Below are positions 28,704 to 41,020 of a stretch of 48,476 nucleotides of DNA, piece by piece; position 1 is the stretch's first letter; each line of letters starts with the position of its first letter. The notes beneath the pieces are model-generated. The model saw only the letters and a program-made list of their open reading frames with translations, had not been told where the DNA came from and ran no database searches. Source of the DNA: Actinomycetota bacterium (GTDB taxonomy: Bacteria; Actinomycetota; Actinomycetes; Nanopelagicales; Nanopelagicaceae); the NCBI GenBank assembly GCA_947372965.1, contig CANBVR010000006.1, forward strand, positions 1 through 48,476, written 5' to 3'. The translations under genes were made by a program, and so were the position numbers.

Positions 28704-29237
28704 TTACAGACCAAGATCTGCTAATTGATAGGCAGCTAGGTACTCCAGACCATTTTCTTTAATTAGTGGCGCAGCGCCACGTTCTACGATAACCGCAACT
28801 CCAACAACTATTGCACCAGCTTCTTTGAGTGCTTCAACTGCAGTCATTACAGAACCTCCTGTTGTGGAAGTGTCTTCAACTGCAAGAACTCTGCGGCCTT
28901 TTACATCTGGGCCTTCGATACGACGTTGTAATCCATGAGCTTTCTCTGCTTTACGAACTACAAAAGAATCTAACTTGCGTCCTTGCTTTGCTGCAACGTG
29001 CATCATCGCTGTCGCAACTGGATCGGCGCCAAGTGTCAATCCACCAACTGCATCAAAATCCCAACTCTTTGTTAGTTCAAGCATTACTTCACCAACAAGT
29101 GGCGCAGCGATGGCATCAAGAGTTACGCGTCGAAGGTCCACGTAATAATCTGCTTCTTTTCCAGAAGAGAGAATTACCTTTCCATGAACTACCGCTTTAT
29201 TTAGAATCTCTGATTTAAGTTGTTCTTTTGCGCTCAT
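28704..29237 (-). CDS. pyrE: Orotate phosphoribosyltransferase
   Basis: SGKEADYYVDLRRVTLD, VGGLTLGADPVATA, VLAVEDTSTTGGSVMTAVEALKEAGA PRPP-binding motif. Confidence 0.95.
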   Translation of the reverse strand: MSAKEQLKSEILNKAVVHGKVILSSGKEADYYVDLRRVTLDAIAAPLVGEVMLELTKSWDFDAVGGLTLGADPVATAMMHVAAKQGRKLDSFVVRKAEKAHGLQRRIEGPDVKGRRVLAVEDTSTTGGSVMTAVEALKEAGAIVVGVAVIVERGAAPLIKENGLEYLAAYQLADLGL

Positions 29238-29248
29238 GGGATGGAACT

Positions 29249-29626
29249 TTAGCGCTCTTCTTCATAAAGAACGATTGTTTTCTTATCTCTTCTAGCCAGT
29301 GATTTTGGTGGGTTTTGCGCCAAAAGAGCATCAACTTCGGTACGTAATTTTGCTACTTCAATTGCCATTGAAGCCATTGCAGATTCCAATTCAATGATGC
29401 GAGCAATTCCAGCAAGGTTGATTCCTTCACCAACTAGCCGTTGAATATTACGGAGTGATGCAATGTCTCTAAGTGAATATCTCCGACCACGTCCTGAAGC
29501 TCTGCCTGGTGAAACCAAACCCATTCGATCATATTGGCGAAGAGTTTGTGGGTGCATCCCGGAAAGTTGGGAGGCAATTGAAATTACATAAACTGCCTCA
29601 TCATCGGAATGTTCTTCGTTACTCAT
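29249..29626 (-). CDS. hspR: MerR-family heat shock repressor HspR
   Basis: VYVISIASQLSGMHPQTLRQYDRMGLVSPGRASGRGRRYSLRDIASLRNIQRL; last gene of the dnaK operon. Confidence 0.93.
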   Translation of the reverse strand: MSNEEHSDDEAVYVISIASQLSGMHPQTLRQYDRMGLVSPGRASGRGRRYSLRDIASLRNIQRLVGEGINLAGIARIIELESAMASMAIEVAKLRTEVDALLAQNPPKSLARRDKKTIVLYEEER

Positions 29627-29635
29627 ATTAGCTCT

Positions 29636-30562
29636 CTAGGCTTTCGCTTTTTGGGAAAGGTCGGCTCTTGGATCAAAATCGTTGGTCGCATTTGCAAATG
29701 CTTCTAGCGCCTCTTTTGCTTTGCCATCAACTCGTTGTGGAACTTGGACTTCTATTGTTACTAGTAAATCCCCAACACCCTTACTTGATTTAATTCCGCG
29801 ACCTTTAACTCGAAGAGTGCGGCCACTTGGGGTTCCAGCAGCAATTCGCAAAGTAACTTCATCTCCTTCTAAAGTCGGCACTTTAATGTCAGCACCGAGA
29901 GCTGCTTCAGTAAATGTAACTGGAAGTGTTAGTAGTAAATTTAATTCATTTCTAGTAAATATCGGGTGCTTCACAACATTTACCGTGATGTATAAATCAC
30001 CTGGGCCAGCCTGGCCGGGCATGCCACGACCTTTTAATTTAATTCTGGCGCCATCTTTAATTCCTGCCGGAACTCTTGTTGTTACCTTTGTTGGCGCTGA
30101 ACCTTGTGGTGCAAGCTTTAAATCAAGTTCAGTTCCAAAAATAGAATCTCGAAATGAAATTGTTGTCTCTGATTGCAAGTCTCCACCGCGGCGCGCTTGC
30201 CTTGCTCCGCCACCGAAAAGCGTTGAGAAAATATCTTGAGGCACTCCGCCACCGCCAAACATGTCGGAGAAATCAGCGCCTTGAAAACCACCTTGAAATC
30301 CACCGCCTTTGGGAATGCGTCCAGATTTGATTGCATCTCGCATCTCGTCATATTCAGCGCGCTTTTTATCATCTGAGAGAATCTCATAAGCCTCGGAGAC
30401 TTCCTTAAAGCGATCTTCTAGCTTCTTATCCCCTTTGTTTTTATCGGGGTGGAGCTCTCTAGCTAGTTTGCGGTACTGCTTTTTAACCGCTGCCGCGTCA
30501 TCACTTTTTTTGACACCAAGGATCGAATACAAATCCTTCTCATATAGATCTTTGGCCGCCAT
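29636..30562 (-). CDS. dnaJ: DnaJ-family co-chaperone lacking zinc-finger domain
   Basis: J domain with HPD (ARELHPDKNKG), G/F region, C-terminal substrate-binding domains; no CXXCXGXG repeats. Confidence 0.93.
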   Translation of the reverse strand: MAAKDLYEKDLYSILGVKKSDDAAAVKKQYRKLARELHPDKNKGDKKLEDRFKEVSEAYEILSDDKKRAEYDEMRDAIKSGRIPKGGGFQGGFQGADFSDMFGGGGVPQDIFSTLFGGGARQARRGGDLQSETTISFRDSIFGTELDLKLAPQGSAPTKVTTRVPAGIKDGARIKLKGRGMPGQAGPGDLYITVNVVKHPIFTRNELNLLLTLPVTFTEAALGADIKVPTLEGDEVTLRIAAGTPSGRTLRVKGRGIKSSKGVGDLLVTIEVQVPQRVDGKAKEALEAFANATNDFDPRADLSQKAKA

Positions 30563-30565
30563 TGA

Positions 30566-31069
30566 TTACTCCGGATCGGTAACTGCAACTCGCGCAGGGC
30601 GAATTACCCGATCTTTGAATTTATAACCTGGTTGCAGAATTTGTGTTGCAGTTGTCTGTGTTACATCAGGAGATGTTGAGTGCATCAAAGCTTCATGAAT
30701 TTGTGGATCGAAAGCGACATTCATATCGCCAAACTTTGTAAGTCCCAACTTTGTTGTGATTGCGGTTAGTTGATCGGCAACTGCTTTAAACCCGCCAGTT
30801 AATTCACCGTGCTCTTCTGCGCGAGCAATGTCATCCAACACTGGCAGAAGCTCTGCAACAACAAGTGATGTTGAGATCTCATGCGAAGTAAGTCGATCGC
30901 GATCAACACGCTTTCGATAATTTGCATACTCTGCTTGTAGCCGCTGTAGGTCTGCCGTTAGAGAAGCAACTTCATCAACTTCAACTACTGCTTCGGTTAG
31001 CGCCTCATCAACTGCATCAGAGAGCTCTTGTTCAGAGCTCTCTTCCGCGCTATTTACATTTTCAGTCAT
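30566..31069 (-). CDS. grpE: Nucleotide exchange factor GrpE
   Basis: LQAEYANYRKRVDRDR and LPVLDDIARAEEHGE; adjacent to dnaK. Confidence 0.93.
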   Translation of the reverse strand: MTENVNSAEESSEQELSDAVDEALTEAVVEVDEVASLTADLQRLQAEYANYRKRVDRDRLTSHEISTSLVVAELLPVLDDIARAEEHGELTGGFKAVADQLTAITTKLGLTKFGDMNVAFDPQIHEALMHSTSPDVTQTTATQILQPGYKFKDRVIRPARVAVTDPE

Positions 31070-31075
31070 AAGGTA

Positions 31076-32902
31076 TTAGGCCTCTTCAACAATCTCGGCA
31101 TCTTCAACGCCATCGTCAGCCTTTGGAGCTTCTGATTCGCCCGCTGCAGCGTTAGCTGCGTAAAGCGCGGCGCCAAGTTGTTGGGAGAGCTCTGAGACCT
31201 TTTCGGTCGAACTCTTGATTGAAGAAAGGTCAGTTCCTTCAAGTGCTTTCTTAAGATCAGCAATTGCAGTTTCAACTTCAGCGCGCTTTTCAGCGTTCTC
31301 GCCTTCCTTGAACTTATCTTCGTTCTCTTTTAGGAACTTCTCTGTTTGATAAACAAGCGAGTCACCAGTGTTGCGAACTTCGGCTTCTTCGCGACGTTGT
31401 TTATCTTCGTCAGCATGTGCTTCGGCATCCTTCATCATGCGATCAATCTCTTCTTTTGAAAGAGCTGATCCGCCCGTGATGGTCATTGATTGTTCTTTAC
31501 CGGTACCAAGATCCTTGGCTGATACGTGAACAATTCCGTTTGCATCAATGTCGAAGGTAACTTCAATTTGTGGAACTCCGCGTGGTGCTGGAGCGATTCC
31601 GGTTAGTTCGAACATGCCTAGGCGCTTGTTATAAGCAGCCATTTCACGCTCGCCTTGGAAGGCCTGAATCTGTACAGCTGGTTGATTGTCATCCGCAGTT
31701 GTGAAAATTTCAGAACGCTTTGTTGGGATTGTTGTATTGCGTTCGATCAACTTAGTCATAACCCCGCCCTTGGTTTCGATACCAAGAGAAAGTGGAGTTA
31801 CATCTAGAAGTAGAACATCTTTAACTTCTCCCTTAAGAACACCAGCTTGCAGAGCTGCTCCAACAGCAACAACTTCATCTGGGTTTACGCCTTTATTAGG
31901 TTCCTTGCCACCGGTTAGATCACGAACTAGATCTACTACGGCTGGCATACGAGTTGAACCACCAACAAGAACTACATGATGAATATCAGCAATTGGAATT
32001 CCAGCATCCTTTAGAACTGCTTGGAATGGTTTCTTGCATCGTTCTAGTAGATCTGCAGTCATTCCTTGGAATTGTGCGCGAGTTACTGTTTCATCTAAGA
32101 ACAGTGGATTTTTCTCTGCATCAACTGTGATGTACGGAAGATTGATTGATGTTTGTTGTGATGATGAAAGTTCAATCTTTGCTTTTTCAGCTGCTTCACG
32201 AACACGTTGCATCGCCATCTTATCTTTTGTTAAATCAATTCCGGTCTTTGCTGCGAAAGTCTTAACTAGGAAATCAACAAGAGATTGATCCCAGTCATCG
32301 CCACCGAGGTTGTTATCACCATTAGTTGCTTTAACTTCAACCACGCCATCACCGATTTCTAGAAGTGAAACGTCGAATGTTCCACCACCAAGGTCGAAGA
32401 CAAGAATTGTTTGCTCTTGATCGCCCTTATCTAGACCGTAAGCAAGTGCTGCGGCTGTTGGCTCGTTAACAATACGAAGAACATTTAAACCAGCGATTTC
32501 ACCAGCTTCTTTTGTTGCTTGACGTTGTGCATCATTAAAGTATGCAGGTACCGTGATGACAGCATCAGTAACTGTGTCACCAAGAAAAGCTTCGGCATCG
32601 CGCTTTAGTTTCATCAAGATACGTGCAGAAATTTCTTGAGGTGTGTACTTCTTGCCATCAATATCTACGGTCCATGATGTGCCCATGTGGCGCTTTACGG
32701 AGCGGATCGTGCGCTCAACGTTGGTTACAGATTGACGTTTTGCAACCTCACCAACAAGCACTTCACCATTCTTGGCAAAAGCCACGATTGATGGGGTGGT
32801 GCGTGCGCCCTCCGCGTTAGCGATTACTGAAGGCTCGCCACCTTCAAGTACAGATACGCAACTGTTAGTAGTTCCTAGGTCGATACCGACTGCTCTAGCC
32901 AT
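31076..32902 (-). CDS. dnaK: Hsp70 chaperone DnaK
   Basis: [49 protein letters not shown]. Confidence 0.98.
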   Translation of the reverse strand: MARAVGIDLGTTNSCVSVLEGGEPSVIANAEGARTTPSIVAFAKNGEVLVGEVAKRQSVTNVERTIRSVKRHMGTSWTVDIDGKKYTPQEISARILMKLKRDAEAFLGDTVTDAVITVPAYFNDAQRQATKEAGEIAGLNVLRIVNEPTAAALAYGLDKGDQEQTILVFDLGGGTFDVSLLEIGDGVVEVKATNGDNNLGGDDWDQSLVDFLVKTFAAKTGIDLTKDKMAMQRVREAAEKAKIELSSSQQTSINLPYITVDAEKNPLFLDETVTRAQFQGMTADLLERCKKPFQAVLKDAGIPIADIHHVVLVGGSTRMPAVVDLVRDLTGGKEPNKGVNPDEVVAVGAALQAGVLKGEVKDVLLLDVTPLSLGIETKGGVMTKLIERNTTIPTKRSEIFTTADDNQPAVQIQAFQGEREMAAYNKRLGMFELTGIAPAPRGVPQIEVTFDIDANGIVHVSAKDLGTGKEQSMTITGGSALSKEEIDRMMKDAEAHADEDKQRREEAEVRNTGDSLVYQTEKFLKENEDKFKEGENAEKRAEVETAIADLKKALEGTDLSSIKSSTEKVSELSQQLGAALYAANAAAGESEAPKADDGVEDAEIVEEA

Positions 32903-32983
32903 TTATTACTCCTTCTTTATGCGGTCCTTTTACGACCCCGTTAGGGTGACCATGTCTGAATTCTCGGGCCTTGAGTCTGATCT

Positions 32984-32989
32984 TGTCAA
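32984..32989 (-). promoter_or_regulatory. Candidate -35 element (TTGACA) of dnaK operon promoter
   Basis: TGTCAA on + strand = TTGACA on - strand, lying between the HAIR operator and the CTTGAGT half-site; no convincing -10 identified. Confidence 0.45.
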
Positions 32990-32992
32990 AAG

Positions 32993-33013
32993 ATTGAGTC
33001 GATCTGGCTCAAG
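32993..33013 (-). promoter_or_regulatory. HAIR-like operator (HspR binding site) upstream of dnaK
   Basis: ATTGAGT-CGATCTG-GCTCAAG matches the HAIR consensus CTTGAGT-N7-ACTCAAG at 12 of 14 arm positions; extra half-site CTTGAGT at 32970-32976. Confidence 0.85.
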
Positions 33014-33078
33014 TTGAGTTAACAGGGTAACCGAAGGATTGACCCCTTTATTCCCGCCCCCTCCCATAACCTTGGGCC

Positions 33079-35040
33079 ATGACAATCCTTGGCCTAGCCG
33101 CCTACCTCCTGTCGATCATCGCCATAACCCTCTTCGCTTGGCGCGGCATCGAGCTCTACGAGCGGATCTCAAGGGGCCAAAGCGACCCAACCCGATTCGT
33201 TAATAAGAAGGTGCGAGCCAAGTGGTTGGTTAAAGAAGTACTTACCCACTCTCGGATGTTGAAATTCACCGGTTCTGGAATTGCGCACTGGTTTGTAATG
33301 GTCGGATTTGTCTCACTCCTTGGAACTTTAGTTACCGCTTATTACCAAGTTGTTGATCCATCTTTTACCTTGCCACTAATTGGCAATTGGTTTGTCTATC
33401 GCTACTTTGTTTTATTCATCGCTTGGGCAACTGGAATTGGAATTGTCACCTTGATTGGCGTTCGCCAAGTTACAAGATTTATTCATAAAGGTAGAACTTC
33501 TAGATTCTTGGGAAGTGGTTCATTAAAAGCTTATTACGTTGAAGCCACAATTCTTGCAGTTGTTTTTTGTGTAATTCATTTAGATCGCGAAGAGCATCAA
33601 GCCTATATAAATACCCAGAACATCCAATTGATCGCCGGGATAAAGATTGTTGTATCAATGGCTTGGTTTATTGTCATTGCCCTAAATCTCACAATGGGAG
33701 TTGCTTGGCACCGATTCTTAGCGCCTTTCAATATTTTCTTCAAGAGAAATATAAGTTCGCAGCCAGCGCTAGGTCCTCTGCCGGAAATGATTTCGCATGG
33801 TGCGCCTATTAATTTTGAAGATCCAAAAGAGGATGACATCTTTGGTATTGGAAAGAGCGCAGACATATCCTGGAAAGGTTTGCTGGATATGGCCAGCTGT
33901 ACCGAGTGCGGGCGCTGTCAATCTCAATGCCCAGCTTGGCATACAGATAAACCACTCTCGCCAAAGTTATTAATTATGGCTATGCGAGATCACGCACTTG
34001 CAAAAACAGTTAGTGATGAACCAATTGTTGGAAATGTGATCACCCAAGATGTTTTATGGTCATGTACCACTTGTGGTGCTTGCGTTGAGGAATGCCCAGT
34101 AGATATCGAACATATTGATCACATAGTTAATATGCGTCGCTTCCAAGTACTTGTAGAATCCGAGTTCCCTTCCGAACTTGGTGCCACCTTTAGAAACCTA
34201 GAAAAAGCTGGAAATCCTTGGGGTGCAAATAGAACTGACCGAGATGCCTGGATTGCTGAATGTGATTTCCCGATTCAAGTTATTGAAGATGTGATTCCAG
34301 AAGATGTGGAATATCTATTTTGGGTTGGTTGCGCGGGTGCTTATGAGGAACGAGCAAAGAAGACAACTAAAGCGGTGGCCGAACTTCTTTACATGTCCGG
34401 TACCAAATTTGGTGTTCTAGGTAAGCGCGAAACATGTTCTGGTGACCCAGCTCGTCGCGCAGGAAATGAATTTTTATTTCAAATTCTTTCCAGGGAAAAT
34501 ATTGAGACTTTAGAGAAGACTTTTGGTTCCCGTGGTGTGAAGAAAGTTGTAGTTACCTGCCCTCATTGCTTCACCACAATTGGACGCGACTACAAGCAAC
34601 AGGGTTTTGAATTAGAAATGGTTCACCACACCCAACTTCTAAATACCCTGATTAAAGAAGGTAAGTTAAAGACCAGCCCTCATAAGAGCGATCAAAAACT
34701 TACCTATCATGATCCATGTTATTTGGGACGTCATAACCAGATCTATCAGCCACCTCGTGAACTCTTGCAATCAACAGGTGTTGAAATAACTGAGATGCCT
34801 AGAAATCAAGAGCGTTCATTTTGTTGTGGCGCTGGCGGCGCAAGAATGTGGCAAGAGGAAAAACTCGGTTCACGAATTAATTTAAATCGTGTAGATGAAG
34901 CTATTGCAACTGGTGTTGATCAGGTTGCTGTTGCTTGTCCGTTCTGTCGGGTTATGGTTTCTGATGGAATGAACGCTCGTGAGTCGGATACTGAAGTTTT
35001 GGATGTAGCTCAAGTTCTCTTGAAAAATGTTAAAGGGTAG
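33079..35040 (+). CDS. (Fe-S)-binding heterodisulfide reductase/glycolate oxidase-type oxidoreductase with N-terminal membrane domain
   Basis: N-terminal NarI-like TM segments; 4Fe-4S motifs CTECGRCQSQCPAWH and CTTCGACVEECPVDIEH; CCG-type motifs CPHCFTTIG, CYLGRHN, CCGAGGARMW, CPFCRVM. Confidence 0.92.
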   Translation: MTILGLAAYLLSIIAITLFAWRGIELYERISRGQSDPTRFVNKKVRAKWLVKEVLTHSRMLKFTGSGIAHWFVMVGFVSLLGTLVTAYYQVVDPSFTLPLIGNWFVYRYFVLFIAWATGIGIVTLIGVRQVTRFIHKGRTSRFLGSGSLKAYYVEATILAVVFCVIHLDREEHQAYINTQNIQLIAGIKIVVSMAWFIVIALNLTMGVAWHRFLAPFNIFFKRNISSQPALGPLPEMISHGAPINFEDPKEDDIFGIGKSADISWKGLLDMASCTECGRCQSQCPAWHTDKPLSPKLLIMAMRDHALAKTVSDEPIVGNVITQDVLWSCTTCGACVEECPVDIEHIDHIVNMRRFQVLVESEFPSELGATFRNLEKAGNPWGANRTDRDAWIAECDFPIQVIEDVIPEDVEYLFWVGCAGAYEERAKKTTKAVAELLYMSGTKFGVLGKRETCSGDPARRAGNEFLFQILSRENIETLEKTFGSRGVKKVVVTCPHCFTTIGRDYKQQGFELEMVHHTQLLNTLIKEGKLKTSPHKSDQKLTYHDPCYLGRHNQIYQPPRELLQSTGVEITEMPRNQERSFCCGAGGARMWQEEKLGSRINLNRVDEAIATGVDQVAVACPFCRVMVSDGMNARESDTEVLDVAQVLLKNVKG

Positions 35041-35573
35041 GAAATAACTAATCCACCAATAAATCCGCCAACATGTGCGTGCCAATCAATTCCTGGTACA
35101 ACGAAGGTGATTATTAGGTTTACGACAACAACACCAATCACATTTTGGTAATTCGCTCCTGCGTGCTTTCCAATAACGAGCAACGCGCCAAAAAGTCCAA
35201 AGATTGCCCCTGATGCGCCTACAGCAACAATGTTGTGTGGCCCAAGGTAGACCGAAGTTAATGAAGCTGTTAGCAATGAGCCAAGAAAGATAATCGCATA
35301 TTTCACCTTGCCGAAATATCGCTCAACGCTTTCACCAATAGACCATAAAGCCAACATATTGAATAGAAGGTGCATCCAACCTGCGTGGGTTAGCGCAACT
35401 GTAAAAAGGCGATACCACTGACCGGTTGATACGCCAGGGAAAAATCCGTTTGCAAAATTCCCACCGTAAAGTAAGCAGAGTTGGCTTTGAAGTGTTGGAA
35501 ATACATAGGTAAGTAGATAAGCGCCAACAATTACAACAATCAGGCTCGAGGTGAGCGATTGCTTCTGCTTCAT
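35010..35573 (-). CDS. Rhomboid family intramembrane serine protease
   Basis: ALTHAGWMHLLFNMLALWSIG, VGASGAIFGLFGALL (GxSG), HAHVGGFIGG motifs. Confidence 0.94.
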   Translation of the reverse strand: MKQKQSLTSSLIVVIVGAYLLTYVFPTLQSQLCLLYGGNFANGFFPGVSTGQWYRLFTVALTHAGWMHLLFNMLALWSIGESVERYFGKVKYAIIFLGSLLTASLTSVYLGPHNIVAVGASGAIFGLFGALLVIGKHAGANYQNVIGVVVVNLIITFVVPGIDWHAHVGGFIGGLVISYPLTFFKRT

Positions 35574-35588
35574 TAAATTATTCTGAAG

Positions 35589-36101
35589 TTATTCGGAAAT
35601 AGTTACAGAGTTAATCTTTATAGCTTGGACTGGGCGATCTTGTCCGCCGGTCTTAACTACAGCAATCGCATCGATAACCTTCTTTGAAGCTTCGTCTTTA
35701 ACCTCACCGAAAATTGAGTGCTTGCGGTTTAGCCAGGCAGTCTCTGCAACTGTTATAAAGAATTGTGAACCATTTGTTCCTGGGCCTGCGTTAGTCATTG
35801 CTAAAAGGTATGGGCGATCAAAGTTAAGTTCTGGGTGGAATTCATCAGCAAACTTGTAACCGGGTCCGCCAGTTCCATTTCCTAGTGGGTCGCCACCTTG
35901 GATCATAAAGTTAGCAATGACGCGGTGAAAAATTGTTCCATCATAAAGATTCTTTGAAGTCTTCTCGCCAGTGATTGGGTCAACCCATTCACGCTTTCCG
36001 GTTGCGAGTTCAACAAAGTTTGCAACAGTCTTTGGAGCGTGGTTTGGGAAAAGTTCGATAACTACATCGCCCATACTGGTGTGAAGAGTTGCTGTAGACA
36101 T
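35589..36101 (-). CDS. ppiB: Peptidyl-prolyl cis-trans isomerase (cyclophilin)
   Basis: TVANFVELATG, FHRVIANFMIQGGDPLGNGTGGPGYKF, LAMTNAGPGTNGSQFFIT. Confidence 0.95.
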   Translation of the reverse strand: MSTATLHTSMGDVVIELFPNHAPKTVANFVELATGKREWVDPITGEKTSKNLYDGTIFHRVIANFMIQGGDPLGNGTGGPGYKFADEFHPELNFDRPYLLAMTNAGPGTNGSQFFITVAETAWLNRKHSIFGEVKDEASKKVIDAIAVVKTGGQDRPVQAIKINSVTISE

Positions 36102-36149
36102 TTTTGCGCATCCGATCTTTTTTGGGATTAATGAATAATAAAAATATTG

Positions 36150-36222
36150 TGGAGACCAGGGGAATCGAACCCCTAACCCCCGCCTTGCAAAGGCGGTGCT
36201 CTACCAATTGAGCTAGGTCCCC
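36150..36222 (-). tRNA. tRNA-Ala (anticodon UGC)
   Basis: Reverse complement GGGGACCTAGCTCAATTGGTAGAGCACCGCCTTTGCAAGGCGGGGGTTAGGGGTTCGATTCCCCTGGTCTCCA; anticodon TGC; G3:U70 identity pair; no encoded CCA. Confidence 0.96.
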
Positions 36223-36290
36223 GCGTTTAATCGGGTACTTGCGAACCTTATCTAATTTTTTTAAATCAGATAAATCCTTACTGCTGCGTT

Positions 36291-36368
36291 TGGTGGGCCT
36301 AGGTGGACTCGAACCACCGACCTCTTCCTTATCAGGGAAGCGCTCTAACCAGGCTGAGCTATAGGCCC
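36291..36368 (-). tRNA. tRNA-Ile (anticodon GAU)
   Basis: Reverse complement GGGCCTATAGCTCAGCCTGGTTAGAGCGCTTCCCTGATAAGGAAGAGGTCGGTGGTTCGAGTCCACCTAGGCCCACCA; anticodon GAT; CCA encoded. Confidence 0.96.
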
Positions 36369-36417
36369 ATTAACGCTGGTGAAGGCTACCCGACTTTGAG
36401 CCCTACCCCAAAATCGC

Positions 36418-38915
36418 TTACTTCTCCTCGCTTATTTCGCTCTCATCTTTGACTTGCGTGATTGAAACGACCGAAATGCCATTATCTAGGTTTACTAGAC
36501 GAACTCCGAGAGTATCTCGACTAGTTTCGCGAATTTCTGAACATGCAGTTCGAATTACAACGCCACCAGAAGTAATCGCCAAAATTTCATCACCTTCTTC
36601 AACAATCATTGCACCAACTAAAACACCACGCGATCCTTCATCAATCTTTGCTGCTTTAACACCAAGGCCGCCACGACCTTGTGGTCGATATTCATCTAAC
36701 GGTGTTCGCTTTGCGAAGCCACCATCTGTTGCAGTTAAAACAAATTTTGGTGTTGAGATATCAGTTATTGCCGCCATCGTGAGAAGTTGATCTTCCCCGC
36801 GGAACTTCATTCCAATTACACCTGATGTAGAACGACCCATAGACCTTATGGATTCTTCATCAGCCACAAATCGAAGTGACATTCCATTTTTCGAAACGAG
36901 CAAAAGTTCATCTTTTCCACTGACGAGAGCGGCAGAGACTACTTCGTCGTTTTCTTTAAGGTTGATGGCGATGAGGCCACCAGAACGTGGTGAGTCATAT
37001 TCAATAAGAGGTGACTTCTTAACTATTCCACCACGAGTAGCAATAGCTAGATATGGGTGCGAGTCATATGTTTTCACTGCAATTACTTGTGCAATTGATT
37101 CGTCAGGTTTGAAAGCTAGAAGGTTTGCCACATGTTGACCGCGGGCATCACGGCCAGCATCAGGTAATTCATGAACTTTCGCGCGATAGACCCGACCTTT
37201 GTTGGTAAAGAAAAGTAGCCAGTCGTGAGTTGAGGCGACAAAGAAATGTTCAACTAAGTCATCTTGCTTTAAAGCAGCACCTTTCACGCCTTTACCGCCA
37301 CGGCGTTGGGATCGATACAAATCAGCTTTTGTGCGCTTTGAGTAACCGGTTTTGGTGATAGTTACAACAACATCTTGATCTGGAATTAAATCTTCTACAG
37401 ATAGGTCGGTTGTTGCTGCAATGATTTGAGTGCGACGCTCGTTGCCATACTTTGCTGTTAGCTCTTGAAGTTCAACTTTAATGATTTCGCGTTGCTTTGC
37501 CTCAGAAGCCAAAATTGAATTTAGCTCAACGATCTCAGCCATCAAGCCTTCATATTCATCGTTAATCTTCTGTCTTTCAAGGGCGGCAATTCGGCGCAAT
37601 TGCATATCAAGAATTGCATTTGCTTGAATCTCATCAACATCAAGAAGTTTCATCAGACCAGTTCGGGCTTCTTCTGGAGTCTTAGAGGCGCGGATTAATG
37701 CGATAACAGCATCGAGTGCATCGAGTGCCTTCAAATAACCCTTAAGGATATGTGCGCGCTTTTCACGTTCAGTGAGGCGATATTTTGTGCGACGAACAAT
37801 TACTTCTATCTGGTGTTCGATGTAATAACGAATAAATTCATCGATGCGCAGAGTGCGAGGTACGCCATCAACTAGGGCAAGCATATTTGCGCCAAAAGAA
37901 TCTTGTAGTTGGGTCATTTTGTAGAGGTTATTAAGAACAACCTTTGGGGTGGCATCATTTCGAAGAACAATGACAAGTCTCTGGCCAAGGCGTTCATTAC
38001 CTTCATCGCGTACATCAGCAATTCCTTTAATGCGGCCATCTTTAACGAGTTCGGCGATCTTAAGTGCCAAGTTATCTGGGTTAACTTGGTATGGAAGTTC
38101 AGTTACAACCAGACAGGTGCGCTTGTTGATCTCTTCAACCTCTACAACTGCGCGCATAATGATCGAACCGCGGCCAGTTCGATAGGCATCTTCAATTCCT
38201 TGGCGTCCAACAATCAGAGCTTTTGTTGGGAAATCTGGGCCTTTAACAAGTGTTAAAAGTTTTTCTAATAAATCTTTTGGATCTGCATCTGGATTTTCTA
38301 AAGACCAAACAACCCCATCGACCACTTCATTTAGGTTGTGTGGCGGAATATTGGTTGCCATACCGACTGCAATACCCGCAGAACCGTTAACTAACAGGTT
38401 TGGAAAGCGACTTGGAAGAACGGTTGGCTCTTGTGAGCGGCCGTCATAGTTTGGAATGAAATTAACGGTATCTTCATCGATATCGCGCATCATCTCCATT
38501 GCAAGTGGAGCTAAGCGAGCTTCGGTATAACGCATTGCTGCGGCTGGATCATTTCCAGGTGAACCGAAGTTTCCATTTCCATCAATTAGTGGATAACGAA
38601 GTGACCAAAATTGTGCAAGGCGAACTACTGCGTCGTAAATAGCGGTGTCACCATGTGGGTGGTAATTACCCATGACATCACCAACAATGCGAGAAGATTT
38701 GTAGTAACCCTTATCTGGGCGATAGCCCGCATCAAACATCGCATATAAAACGCGACGGTGAACTGGTTTTAAACCATCTCGAATATCTGGAAGTGCGCGG
38801 CCAACAATTACCGACATCGCATAGTCGAGATATGAACGAGCCATCTCAACTTGGAGATCTACTGATTCAATCCGATCGTGTGGAAGAGTCTTATCTTCAT
38901 TCATATTCTCAGCCA

Positions 38916-38916
<1 letters not shown>
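36418..38916 (-). CDS. gyrA: DNA gyrase subunit A
   Basis: [46 protein letters not shown] GyrA box. Confidence 0.98.
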
Positions 38917-40928
<2,012 letters not shown>

Positions 40929-41020
40929 TCACGACTTCTAAGGGCTTCATCCTAGTCATTTCCTTGAGGTGAATCCACCCAGAACGGGCCCCTGTGGGTG
41001 GTGAGAGGCTCTACTTACGC

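Noticed and set aside
36010-36207. ORF MVEHRLCKAGVRGSIPLVSTIFLLF... (-)
   Set aside because: Spurious translation through tRNA-Ala, its downstream spacer and the start of ppiB.
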